Both the position numbers and the translations under genes were made by a program. Source: Phoronis australis (lineage: Eukaryota; Phoronida; Phoronidae). Taken from it: DNA of 61,663 nucleotides. The notes beneath the pieces were generated by a model. It searched no databases. It was given only the letters and a program-made list of their open reading frames with translations, and was not told the DNA's origin. The stretch lies in NCBI GenBank assembly GCA_002633005.1, contig NMRA01000074.1:748971-810633 (forward strand). Direction: 5' to 3'. Positions 13,071 through 25,299 of the stretch are shown here, one piece after another (position 1 is the first letter of the stretch; every line of letters begins with the position of its first letter).

Positions 13071-14595
13071 TTTATTCAGGTCCTAAATAAACCAAATACC
13101 CATGTTATTTTTCCAAGGCGACACTTTCTAAAATACATGAACAAAGATGCTAGAGGGTCCTGGTGTTTAAAATCATTTGAGCGGGTAAATATTTGTGCAT
13201 TTAAGTGTTCAGCAAATTCTAATTTAATTTGAGACAAGAACCTATTAGTTTGTGCTCGAGCATGTTATGAGTTACAGGTATAAGTTGGTGACTGCTTTGT
13301 TCAACTTTGCGCTTGGTGACCCACCCCTAGATTTGAGCGATGAGAGGTTTTCAATAAAAACTTGAAGTTTTAAATTCAAGCTCGAACCTGTGGCGTTCAT
13401 ACTGGGGTCGTCAAATGCAAACTAACAGGACACTCATCCACGTGAATCATAATGTATACGAGTTTGAATTGATACAAACGTAGTTCGGGTCCGATTACGA
13501 TGATTATATCCCAGGTCCTGATGATTGCAAGGGGTTTTCCTAATTTTGACAGGTTTCGTCGCCGTCACGAACTCTATAGGGCTTGTAATTGTCTAACACT
13601 GTATTTAGCATTTTTATTTAGAGTAAAATAACGTACCACCATGTTTGTCAGCTAAGCTTTGCAGAATTTCTGCGCACGCAACCACCAGCATGACTGGTCA
13701 CTCAATGAGCTAATTTAATCATATACGTAGCACATTGTTTTCATCCTTAAACTGTCATACGTCTTCCTGGTAGATGTTGATTGCACAAACTGAATGACGA
13801 CTTTGGGAAAGCTGCAAAATTGAGCAGCAACAGTTTGATCCTTAGCTATTATTATTGTGCTATCAAACGTGACAAACACCTCTTGCAACCCTGCTGATAA
13901 TGTTCCGGAACTGGAAACACGGACAGGTAATGATAGATTCCTGCTATAAACATGCGTAATCAGTACACGTGAGCGTAAAGATTATACACGTGCTGTACGT
14001 TGGTATCGACAACTAAACTACATGTAAAAGTTCACGAGTTGAAACGAGACCGATGGTATAATCAATTGGTGACATTCATGTTCGCCAAAAATTCGACGAC
14101 CGGGGTGGGTCAGACCTCACCAAAGACGGAATGAGGGGTGACTGCCTTATTTGCGTATTTGGAAAAATCATGCAGACCAAGTAATGTCACGTGAAAACAA
14201 AAGGTGTGTTTTTGCGATTAGGCCTAAACCTAGGAGTAGAGTAGGCCGCTAGAAATTAGTGGATGCGGGGATGGCAGAAATGTAGAAAAAGCTTTAAAGG
14301 GAGCATTAAAACCGATTTAGGCCTTGTTGTCTTTGTCCTTAGTCAGTGATCTCTGAGCACGGGGCGAACGGGCAGTTCGTTCTTCTTGAAGCCAAGCTCA
14401 TATGTCAGGTCAGGCTGTGGCCTGAAAATTAAAGAGCTTGATCTGAAGAAAAACGAATTATCAATTCTATACAAACTTGCATGCATATGTAGGAATCATT
14501 TTTGACTAAGGAACAATCTGAGACTGGTTCCATAACGGTAAATTGCCTAAATATAAAGTTGGTTTTTAGACAGAAAGAACGGGCATAACGTAAAG
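13071..14595. other. No supported gene
   Basis: AT-rich sequence with short random frames only. Confidence 0.5.
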
Positions 14596-15185
14596 CTCGC
14601 TGGTTCTCCAGTGCGTGCTTAGCCCAACTAGCACGCAGGTATCACGCAGTGGCACGCGCTTTAGCATTTGTCAATGTAACCTCAGTCGGCAGTCATTGAT
14701 TAGCTTTACAACACCGTGAAAAAATGGCGGACTGTGAACGATTTTTAGCCTTGCCATGCAAGTGGCGTCGCAGCAACTATTTCGTTTCTGCAGTGAATAG
14801 CCGCGTGCTTGAAGCACACACATGTACACTAAACACATATCTGGCCGATTTAACCGGTGTATTATGCATACTGTATGAATACAGGACACTATAGTAAACA
14901 AAAGTCATCGACAGTAGAAAGATGCGTTCCGACAAGGCGCAATCCACAATTTCTAGGCTTCACATTTCCTGATCAATTTTAAGCACTGATTTGTTTGTAC
15001 AACAGACCACATTTACACCTCTGCCCATCAGTCATGCCAGTTTGTTTGCTTAACGCGGTTCCTGTTGAGAATTCGACAAGCCAATCAGAAACGCCGGTGT
15101 AAAAAAAAATCCTGAGGAAAATGAAATGATAACTGCGTGCTGGCGCGGCTACCGTCCACCTAGCGGCACGCAGGGAACCAGCGAG
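14596..15185. mobile_element. 590-bp non-autonomous DNA element, copy 1
   Basis: CTCGCTGGTTC at the left and GAACCAGCGAG at the right are exact inverted ends. Flanked by AACGTAAA and AACGTAAT, a near-perfect 8-base target duplication as in hAT elements. Homologous over most of its length to 52637-53203. The 76-residue frame inside is not a gene. Confidence 0.7.
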
Positions 15186-16011
15186 AACGTAATGTCACTT
15201 TAAGTAAACACGGTGCTTCCGTTTCATGCGCCAATAGTTCTCACACCGGCTTAATAGGCTTGCGAGCCTCTTGCGTTACGGAACGCGCAGCTCGCTTAAA
15301 AGTTGCTTCCGGTCGTTCGAAAATTCAAACTTGAATGTACTTTATAATATGTCCGGGCTCTAGAATTTTCGATCAATTTGTTGTATACGGCATTTGCTCT
15401 ACGCCAGTCGAACCTTTTTAAATTGGTAGGCCATCTATTGGTCGCTTAGTTGACTAACTCACCGCACTGGTACACGTGTTATCGTAAGGAACAGCGTTGC
15501 CGCTCAGGAGCCCGTTCCAAGAAATTGACTTAAGTTTCTTTTGACTTAGTCTAAGATTTGTCTCAACTAGTAAACTTTGAAACTTCCACACCCGGTAAAA
15601 TAGTCAAAACTAAAACAATTAATTAAAAAATTTAGGTCAACCTTGAGATCTCTTTCTTGAAACGGTATTGAGTCAAATTTAAGTTTTATTTTAAGATTGA
15701 ACTAAATTTAAAATTGTCCTTAGTTAGGTCATTTTTCATGGAACGGGCCCCCGCACAGTAATTTGCATGGAAGTGTTTTTGAATTACTGCGTGTAGGTAT
15801 ACATGTACCCTCAACCGTATTGACATGATTTTGAATGTCATTCGTAACGGGTCGTTTGAGACAAAATCAAGTTTTTTACGGTTCTGCCCCCACTGTAGTT
15901 TCCTCGGAGTATGATATGTTTTTGGTGTGGCGATTGCAAAAGTGTGTATGTCTGTTCAGAACTACAGTGTATACGTGCATTGTAACATGTTGCACAGAAA
16001 TTATAATAAAC

Positions 16012-16164
16012 CTGTGAAACTCGATTTGTCTTGGTTTGCGTGCCAGACGAGCTTCTGGCCAAACGTGGCAATCACTTCACCTTCAGGCACTGGACTTTTG
16101 AAATCTTTTTTGATGGCTATAGACGATGTCGCCGACATAGTCGCAAACACATCCCTTCTGAACT
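16012..16164 (-). CDS. Candidate internal exon, phase 1-1 (unrecognised)
   Basis: Open minus-strand segment of 153 bases with coding-like codon pattern. It reads EFRRDVFATMSATSSIAIK, then KDFKSPVPEGEVIATFGQK and LVWHANQDKSSFTG, ending in phase 1. The donor GTTTATT is weak and the acceptor (GCTAAG) mediocre, so borders are uncertain. It could belong with the signal-peptide exon at 18674, whose candidate donor is also phase 1. The opposite strand is open too, but with a poorer codon pattern. No family recognised. Confidence 0.35.
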
Positions 16165-17649
16165 CTTAGCTAAGCTATATAAAAACCTGCTGGTACATTG
16201 TACATAGGCCGCATAGGTGTACACGCTGTTAATATGTGACATAGTAGGCACCACGACATTTCACCATTCGGCGCTACGCGCTTCTACGGTAACTTTGCGA
16301 GATTGCTTACAAGACAAAATGTTGGGTACCCCTTTATGATATCCTATATCCGCCCCTGGACAATACGTGCATGTACGAGACTTTTGTATATATTGTGATA
16401 TTGGTATCTATGAAAACATTTTTCCTGGAAAACGCACAACTCCTGGTAGGTAAATGTTGCCAGGCCAACGGGGCTCCACGGGATATGGGTGCTTGCCGCC
16501 AAATGGGGTTTAAATTTTACAAAATATCTTACATCGCCTACTGGAAACAAATGGCCGGTAGAATACATCAATGGCAAACAAAATAAAAATTATAACAGGC
16601 GCTCTCATCAGCTACTCATCGTTATACTTTAATATATTGAAATTATAGACTACTAGAACGATCCATCCTGGTCGCGAACATGCCGTTTTTACTGATTAAA
16701 ATTAACAGCACAGTTAAACGTACTCTTCAAATTTGTTAATACAGGTATCGGTGCTCAACTTTATGTTTTTTTGGTAAAGACACAACCATTAAAGACAGAT
16801 GGAACCATCTGGTGCAGGCACTATGCCTCAGTTTCAACTGCTAACTTACCGACAAGACTTGTATCTGCCAATTTTGCTCCATTGCGCATGCTCCAAGTAG
16901 CCTCGCACCAATTAGTGAAAATAACAGCATGCTCAAAACAGTTAATGGGGAATGCTGATTGGTTGAAAGTTTTGTGCCGTTTGTTTGTCAAAAGCCCGAA
17001 TTGGAGTGCTGGGGTTATAAAACAAAGTAATTTGTTGAGGTTCGTCAGCTAGGCAGTGTAGAAAACACAATTCTATTGCTTTTATATGAAGATCGTGCTC
17101 GACGAACACGTGCATGGTGTGATGTACACTTGTTCCATGAATACGTGTTCTAATGCTTACTTTCGAAACTATCAAACTTGGCGCCACCTATGTTGCCATT
17201 TTCATTACGTTGAGCATGCGCATCAGGAGCAAATTCAGGTGGCTGAAGGTTTTAAACGGTGAGTAAATGTTGTGGAATTTGATGCATCGGACGGATCCAG
17301 GTATCTTTAAAGGCTGTGTCTCCACTAGACGAGCATTTAAATGCAGTTATAATAAGCACTGCTACCTATAATTACCGATTTGAAGTGTATTTTTAACTGG
17401 CCCGTGTATTTTAACGACCAAAAATTCGCTTGCTCGTCGCCCATATTTAATCGCTCTAGCATGTTGCTATTTATTGCACATGTAGTCATGATGAGTGGCT
17501 GGTTAAATGTGCCCTGGATTATCAAGTCAAACGAAACGGGTGCACCGGAAAGGCCTGCTCCCAGGGACAGGCAGTTGATGCTACACTTAGGACGTGAGGT
17601 GTTTTGAGATTACTCATGAGCTCGCCACCATAGTCTTCACTAGGCTACT

Positions 17650-17930
17650 CACCATGCGAGCAAAAATCTCAGCCGCCAACAATATATTCGAAGGGGCAGA
17701 GAACCATACGTTCAAAAAGCTCGTCACCCAAGTCAAGAGTTCTCGCACCTGCATGTACATGTAGGGTTTCGTGAGTGAGTGCCGATAACGAGGCAGCGCT
17801 TCCCAAGGGCACGTTCCACACTAACCCAATACACCCAAGAGACATCTGGAGGCCACTTTTATTGTGGTGAGGTTCGAGCTTACTCGTCTGCACTCCAATG
17901 AGTGTGATTCCGGCCACAGTGTACAGTGTA
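17650..17930 (-). repeat. SINE-like copy, degraded
   Basis: Minus strand: AGCTCGAACCTC (B-box-like) followed by AACGTGCCCTTGGGAAGC, wording common in invertebrate SINE bodies. The 82-residue minus frame here is most likely this repeat, not a gene. Confidence 0.38.
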
Positions 17931-18558
17931 TGGTGTGTGTTCCTTCATATTGGCAGTCATTTCATGGGGTTATCCATGAGTGCCTATTGGTTGCATTCTC
18001 TCTCCTGAATGTCAAATGAAATATGGGATTTGTGATGTTTATTACCTTTTCGGACATGTTCCACAATATATCAATCGAACTCTGTCATAGAAATAGTTGG
18101 TGCTGTGATCTACATGGAAGTCAAACTAAATATACATGTAGTTGACGCTTTGACGTACAGTGTACATTGCAGTCAAACTAAATAGCATTGGAGACACGAA
18201 GAGATAACTGATTTTTTGACACAGCGACAAATAAAATACGGCAACACTTTATAATTACACGGATGTAAACTCAACAGTTCAAATGTGCAGAAACGTGCGT
18301 AATTTTCACGGCATGAAAACTGTCATCCTCGGGCTGGCTGAACACAAGCGCCGACTGTTCGCTACGTTTAGACGTCACCATATCTTTAACACGTTTTGCT
18401 CGATCGAAGTCACGCGCGTATACGATGTACAAGCCCTATTCTAATCGAGTTTATGTTCTTGCCAACAAAGCGTGTTCACAGATGAGAAGTAGTTTGTCTG
18501 CGATTGCTTGTGGTAACTTCGGTTTTCCTCAGAAAAACAGCAGTAGCATCCTTTACTG

Positions 18559-18674
18559 TGACCTGACCACCAGCAGGGTTCACCTTCACACGGGCATCCG
18601 GGTCTTCCTAGTCGTGTTGACACGACAACGGCAGATACCAGTAGCAGGAAGGCAAAGGTCCGAGAAAAACCCAT
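18559..18674 (-). CDS. Candidate first exon with signal peptide and Cys-rich start
   Basis: The ATG at 18674 has a good context (AACAATGG). It opens MGFSRTFAFLLLVSAVVVS, a clear signal peptide, followed by RPGCPCEG. A possible phase-1 donor (TGTGAAG|GTGAAC) ends the exon near 18559. Read through unspliced, the frame would add PCWW, KGCYCCF and one more cysteine and stop after 77 residues with an odd number of cysteines, which argues for splicing. Function unknown: a small secreted Cys-rich protein or the first exon of a larger phase-1 gene. A phase-1 exon on the same strand lies 2.4 kb downstream. Confidence 0.4.
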
Positions 18675-18729
18675 TGTTGAGGAAGTTTTCTGGAGTTTTA
18701 GCGATTCCTTCTGGAGTACAATAGGCAGA

Positions 18730-19830
18730 GTTTTGTTAACATCTACTATACACTACGAGATCAATTCCGATACCAGACTAAGACGAAAAGAAAAAACATG
18801 CTGTACTTAACAAATTATGGCAATAATTTTCTAGGACAGCAATTCTGGTGGTTGAATTAACCGGAACAAAAACTAACAAACTAAATGGAATTTCCCTAGA
18901 GGGAGGGTCTTACCTTCTATATTAAGGTGCCGGTGGTTTTGCAGTATGTTTGACGCTCTTGATTGCAGGTCCTATTTATATCTTTGCATTCGGTGTTAAT
19001 CCTAAGGTTTTCAGGATGCAAGACAACTTGAATAAGGACTGCGGTATATTTAACATCTGCCTTTCCCTTTAACCCCAATTTTCAAGCCAATTAAAAACGC
19101 GCTGTTACTCTTCCCCGTCTTTAAAGCAGATAAACATTTGCGTAAAGAAAGTTCTTATGTTTTTTGAATCTATAAAGCGGCATTGATGTGATTAGCAAAC
19201 GAAGTTATTAGATCGTGTCTAATTTTGGACTGCCCTTGTTTCTGGTTTAATTGAAAGACAGTCAAAGTCAACTGCGACTTCAGTACATTGCTCTTAAGCG
19301 TCTACTTTCAAATTAATGTACTCCACACGTAAATGTGCCTTGACGTTCACTATCCTAAACTTGTCTGACAGATACTAGAACTCCACTAAACAGTTTCGAT
19401 TGATGGCGCAAAACGTAGCTGCGGAACTCGTTAGTAGCAATTACTTGAATCTGGAAGATCTGCAGCTCACGAAAATAGTGACGGTGGAAACCAGGGTTAT
19501 TTTATTTGATTAAATTGACGTGGACTGTATAATACGGGGGGAAATTTGAAAACGAGTTTTAACTATGCTGAGTTTTCATTGTTAATGTTATAGCTTTGAG
19601 CTGCTATAAACCGGTCGCCTTCCGTAAAATAACTTATTTTTATTGAAACACTTCATGTTATAAATCAGAAACAATTTTGTTCTTTACATAGGTGAAAAGT
19701 GTTTTTTTTTAGCTTCGACACTTGAAGCCATCAGCGATTCAAGAACTTAAGGGGGTTGGGAAACCTATTACATGTAAATGCAAATTCAAAAAGTATGGAT
19801 TGCCTTTGACTTGACTAGGCAACAGAAACA
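18730..19830. other. No supported gene
   Basis: Upstream flank of the candidate signal-peptide exon; a promoter could lie here, but no clear TATA box or CpG cluster is visible. Confidence 0.4.
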
Positions 19831-20345
19831 GAGTCACGGTAAGGGATATTATGAGACCAATTTAATGGACTTAAAAGGACTTAATCGACATTCGTGTTTT
19901 GCCAGCTAAACAGGGCAACATGCAGCCCCAAACATTAACGCGAGAAAAAGGTCCTACATGTATTTCGGGCTAACTGAGCACAACGCTCATGGCGCCCGTA
20001 TATTTTCGTCCATTTGGGATTATAAGGGGTACTTTTTCACAACAGACACACAGTTAGGGTATGTTAGTCTGGGTCCACTTTAGAAGGCCTTTAAGATGCG
20101 TACCAATTTTTTTGAGTGGTAAACCTGAGATAATGAGTATACACTGTAAGATGCAAGCCAGATGCGCCAATATCAGTACAACACAACCTCTTCAGAAAAT
20201 TAGTTCCACTATTTATTTTCATACTTGCAGGTGATTGAACATTATTGATGGACGCTAACTGGCTGACAGTCGGGTACACTTCTTAAGGAAGTTTCTGGCA
20301 AGAACCGCGAGCTCACTCAAGACCACGCAAAATCACGCAATAGTT
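19831..20345 (+). repeat. Repeat G, copy 1
   Basis: Starts TCACGGTAAGGGATATTATGAG and ends near CTCAAGACCACGCAAAATCA; both ends recur at 21447-21740. Confidence 0.4.
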
Positions 20346-21446
20346 ACATTTGAGTTTAAGGACCTCAAAGTATTGACAGTGATAAACTAAAAATTTTAGT
20401 AGTATTTTTAAATAGAACTGTAACTAAAAAGCCGTGCAGGTAGCATGCCACCATCGAAATATCTTAGAGAAGTGTCCCCAAACTCCCCCCAAGTCACTTT
20501 GAGTCCCATACTCTTACAAGCTAGGATTCCATGGTTTGGTGCAGGCCTTCTGAAATCACCCCGAATACCTTACGCTTAGGTTGAGGGAAACTCACGAGAG
20601 GCGCACATTTCAGTTTACATAGGGTTGCCCTTTGAAGCTATAGATTTTATTGCGTTCTAATACGTTTATGTGTTATGGTTAGCATGATTCAAAGGTGACT
20701 TTTTGTCTAAAAAAATTGACGTTTTAATGAAATTTATAAAAATTACTAGATCCTCCCAATGAGAAGGCCAGCAGTAAATTCCGTAAAAGACTGAAGCAAG
20801 TCAAGAAATTGATGAGTTTGTGCATTTGAAAATGTAATTTGATAAATTTTTGGCAAAAATATATCATATGATCCCCTCCCTCAAACAGCAATTGTTCACA
20901 TAGGGCTGTGCCACTGAACATGGCTACTAACAGTGAAAAGCCGACAATTTGGCAGAAATAAGACGTTTATTAAGACATTTAGTTCACATATAACACCAGA
21001 AACACATATACAACTTGTGTTGTATTATTATATACAAAAATGTACTGACCCTGTATGTATGATGCAACCTTCAAATTCGTACGATAGGCCTACATGTACA
21101 TTGCAAAAACTCTGGAGCAACAAAATGGCCACAGTTGGGGATGCACGGGAATCATAGAAAACTGAACAGAAACTTTTTAAAAACTGCATTGCGCCCTGTT
21201 TAGCTAACTAAAAACGAAACTTGAAATAAACCTGTAATAAAATCGGCCTCATAAAGTGCTATTCTTTACTCTGTCAACGTTCTGTTGCCGTTACCAACAT
21301 GAACATTGTGATCCCCAACGAGTTAAGAAAACGAATCTGTGTGTTTATTTGGGATGGCCATCCTCACGTTAATTCCAAAATGGCCCACGCGCATGCGCGT
21401 GATGTCTGTGACTTGAGTCAGTACCGGTAACAAAAATAGAATCATA

Positions 21447-21740
21447 TCACGGTAAGGAATATTATGAGACCGTCTTTTATTATAGTAACAGACGTAATAC
21501 GATTTTAGCCAGTTAAACTAGAGGACACAAAACGTTCTTGACTGCGTTAACTATCAGTCTGGCAACGCCGCCTTCGATTTCCCTTGGATGGACGCTGGTC
21601 ATCTCCTTCATTGTCAGAGGTGACCCTCGTGTATACAGTAAGCCAACGGTTGGTAAGAGGAAGACCTGGGTGTGTTCCCTATAGAGCAAGACTCTTTCGA
21701 ATTGGAACGATAACGCAAGACCACTCAAAATTACGATTAT
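21447..21740 (+). repeat. Repeat G, copy 2
   Basis: Starts ATCACGGTAAGGAATATTATG, includes TTTTAGCCAGTTAAACTAG, ends GCAAGACCACTCAAAATTACG. Shorter and diverged from copy 1. Similar start words occur near 31990 and, weakly, 47150. Confidence 0.4.
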
Positions 21741-21839
21741 GAAGGTTCACTGTTTTTCAAATAAGCTCGAGAGTTCACCAAGGTGTACTAGCGAGGCTCG
21801 AATGTTGAATATATATATATTCCTTTCCTAAAACCTTTC

Positions 21840-22010
21840 TCTATAAGTGTGTCGCGATTGACTTGCGTTTGGGAACACGTCTCTTCGTTAATATCCGTTC
21901 CACGGCACTGATTGCTATGCGACTGCACTTACAATGTAGCAGCCAAGGATTGAACAGGTGACCTTTCAAGTGTGAGTCCAATTGGGCGGCATAGGGACTG
22001 CACGGGGTCA
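21840..22010 (-). repeat. tRNA-derived SINE, degraded
   Basis: Minus strand: GACTCACACTTGAAAGGTCA then TGTTCAATCCTTGGC, a B-box and flanks typical of tRNA-derived SINE heads. Confidence 0.4.
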
Positions 22011-22169
22011 CCTAAACTACAATTGTTATCTAAATGAACAAATATCAATTTGTCAAAAGGTGATCGATTTCACAACACCAGAAATCGCCAGAAACACAAC
22101 TCTAAATCCCTATCCGAAATTACAGCTCAACAGTGATCGGCTTAACAGCTTAAAAAATAAATTTTGAAG

Positions 22170-24150
22170 TAATAACAATCGATATAAGATTAAAATACAC
22201 AATTCGCCAATACAACCCATTAAACGATATGTAATAACTGGATATGACCAAGTTACAAGGACTCCAACCAACACACATTAATGACGACAAGATCACCCAA
22301 CAGAGTTCATAATCCTTTCAAGCAATCTTAAGTCGCATTGGCAGCACTCGATTGTGTTCCTCAGTTACGCCGAATCAACCGGCTAAGACGTCTGATTGGT
22401 ATTCCATGAAGACTCCGCATACAAGCCAATCAGATGTCGCTTGACTCGGAGGAACCGGCGAAGTGAATCAAGTGCAGCCAGTATATACATGTAATGCAGC
22501 CGAATGCGGCTCAGTTAGATTTCTAAGGCAATCAGTCTATTTTCCTGTTAGCAGTCGATCTATTTCCGGTTATTTTGGAGTAAATGGACCGACTATGCGT
22601 GAGCAAGTGATAATCCGTATACGCATATGTTATATTAGGTAGAACGACAAAAAGTACCACTAAAATTACGTTGAATAAAACAGCCGTTTATGAGAAAACT
22701 GAGTTCGTTTGGGATCCATATGGCACAGCTTCATCGCGTATAAGCATACTGGAGAATTTTCCACCCCGCTGCACACATATTATCCGGCCACCCGGAAGGC
22801 GCGGCCATTTTCCTTTCGCCCCCTTATTGACCTTTTTACGGATAACGACAACAATCGATGCGTGCACATCTCAGAGTATAAATTTATGAGTCCAGTCCTC
22901 CAGTCCAGAACTCAGGAAGTGTCACGCACGCGACCGTCTGGTTGTTATGCTAACAGTTTGATTCGGTGAAAATGCACATGGTAAACTGATTTCGTGACAG
23001 CTTGAAATACTAATAAAATGAAGAGGTGACTACGGCTGATCGAACACCTTACGTCTGCTGGCGGTGCCGCTGCCTGACGGTCACTCTCCTACATGCTCAC
23101 GTGTATGATTTCTCTTGCTATCCGTAAAAACTCAATGAAGGTATATGTACATTGACGAAACACAAATTTAGAATAATTACACATATAAACGAAGCAAAAG
23201 CTTGCTTGAATAAATATCAAAATTGATCTTTGAGTTACACATTACCAATGACATTAATTAGTAGGCTATGAAATTATACATCTATCAGGATATCGCGTAG
23301 CTATTCCACAGAAATACGACTTGATATTAGGCCTACTCACTTTTAACAAATGCGCTTTAATTCAAATAGACAAAAACGCCAAAAATATTGTCAACAAAAG
23401 GTGGTGGAAACTAAACAATTACAATAAATGCTTCTGTCATCCAAAAGAGTGAAAATTGTCCATGGCGTAAAATCTATTTGCATTTTCGCGTGGTCAAGTA
23501 GGTATGCGACGTCATGTCAATTGGTCTGAATGATAAGTCATAGTGACGTCTTTGACGATGAGTTCAAAGTTGTGGGCGTACACGTAAGGCATAAATGTTT
23601 TTTGAATTTAACTTGTTGACTCTTGGGCCAAAGTCCAATTTAAAAACGGTTGTGCCTCTCTTCGTTACTGGAGTAGAATGTTTGTTTTGGTTACACTACA
23701 AGTGCATGTCCATTTATTTCCATATCTCACGAAGGTTACCCTAAAAGAAACCAATCTATGAGCAGCAAATGAATAAATATTTGTCTCAGAAAATAAAGAA
23801 AATGAGACAAATATGAGACAAATTTGAGATATTAAAATACGCATACAGATCAGATCATCTGAACAAATGGCCTCTTTTTTGAGTTTTGCTTCACCAGATT
23901 CAAATGTTTATCAATAGAGTTTGTGTTCGAGACTGCAGCGACCGAATGGAAACTCACTACGCATGCGTCACAGCCGCTACCTGCTTTCCATGGGGTGGGA
24001 CTGCTGCGGATGAGCTTGATCTGTAAAGAACAAAATATGCATATTTCTGAATCACTTTTCTTAAACTTTTAATGCATTCACACTCACACACTTAGAATAT
24101 GGCTTGTAATAGAAATTTATGGAAAGTACTGTAAGAACAGGCTGTGAGGT
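22170..24150. other. No supported gene; local GC-rich patch
   Basis: Around 22780-22810 the minus strand has AAAATGGCCGCGCCTTCC, which could be part of a CpG-type promoter with a short 25-codon frame; nothing further supports it. Confidence 0.3.
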
Positions 24151-24269
24151 CGAGCGAGTTGTGTGCACGGGTTTAATCCAATCCCTTTAAAGATGAAATT
24201 GCAAGGTCCAAAGCAATCAGAACAGCAATATGGTCTAAATTCTTGTTTCACATCTGTGACGTATTGTAG

Positions 24270-24529
24270 GGAACACGAAGAAAACACTATGTGTGCAAGT
24301 GAGTGCAGCAGCGTAGACGGGGAATACTTTGAAAGATACAGGGACGGACTTGTGGACTTTTCAGATGATTCCGACCTTTCGGACGTGGAAGGGATGATAG
24401 ATCCCATAGGAACAATTTTTGTTCTCAGCTGTACCGTACAGGAGCCGTTCTCCCTCTATCCGGCTCTTGCTCCGGTCGTCGAAGACAAAGCCTCAGTCGG
24501 TTCGTCCAGCAAAGATCCACGGGCAGAAG
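24270..24529 (+). CDS. Candidate acidic exon (unrecognised)
   Basis: Acceptor GTATTGTAG and donor GAAG|GTACGC frame a 260-base exon (enters phase 2, leaves phase 1). The protein includes EYFERYRDGLVDFSDDSD, LSDVEGMIDPIGTIFVLSC and VVEDKASVGSSSKDPRAE. Acidic and Ser-rich with codon choice unlike the AT-rich surroundings. An internal ATG (MCASECSSVDG) could instead be a start. No domain recognised; it may come from a host gene or from a transposase N-terminus. A tRNA-derived SINE follows 250 bases downstream. Confidence 0.4.
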
Positions 24530-24776
24530 GTACGCAGGAGTTGCATTGGATGTTAGTGACTGGTGAGAATATCATTAACATGTATCCTACAACCGCAAAT
24601 TATTATTATTACTTATTACAAAATTCAGTAGCTTTACCAGTCAGTCCCAGGCGCCTACGTCTCCATTGGTGATTCGTGTTTCAGTCGTGGATAAATACCA
24701 GTTTCAGTGATAAAAATCGGGATTTTTTTTCATTTCAGCAAATCATTCAAAAAATGTTTGGTCTCTGATTATATGT

Positions 24777-25000
24777 AGACATTGTGTCTCAGTGGTTTGA
24801 GCTCCGGACTCCGGTTTGTGAGACTCAGGTTCCAATCCTGGCTTTCACTGGCAGACAATTGCGCATTGCACTTCTGTAAGACTGAGCTCGGTGTTACTAG
24901 TGAGTGAATAAATGTATGCAGAGGAGTGAATGAGAGCCACTTTGGAATACTCGACTGTGGATTGTAAAGAAGAGGACGACATTCTGACCTCAGAGCTGGG
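24777..25000 (+). repeat. tRNA-derived SINE
   Basis: Pol III A-box-like TCTCAGTGGTTTGAGC at 24787 and B-box-like GGTTCCAATCC at 24829 are spaced as in a tRNA head; a non-tRNA body follows. No intact cloverleaf, so not a functional tRNA. Confidence 0.55.
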
Positions 25001-25299
25001 AGGATAATTGTATAGGTTATAGAACAGGTCACTTCATTTTCGTACTCAAGGGCCAAGTCAACTCGGACCCATATCAATGTACACATGTGTTCCAAAACAG
25101 TTTTATTTTGTAAGGCGATGCTTGAAATGGAAACAACCATTTCATGTCTATGTACATGTACAGTGACCCAAAGTTGTTTTCTTTAAATGAAATATGGAAC
25201 ATGACCTGGGTACGAGTCAAATTGGATAGGAATCGCCTGGTAAAATTTCTATAGAGTATAGATGGCATCCCATGGGATTGGTGATTGCCCACACAGCAT

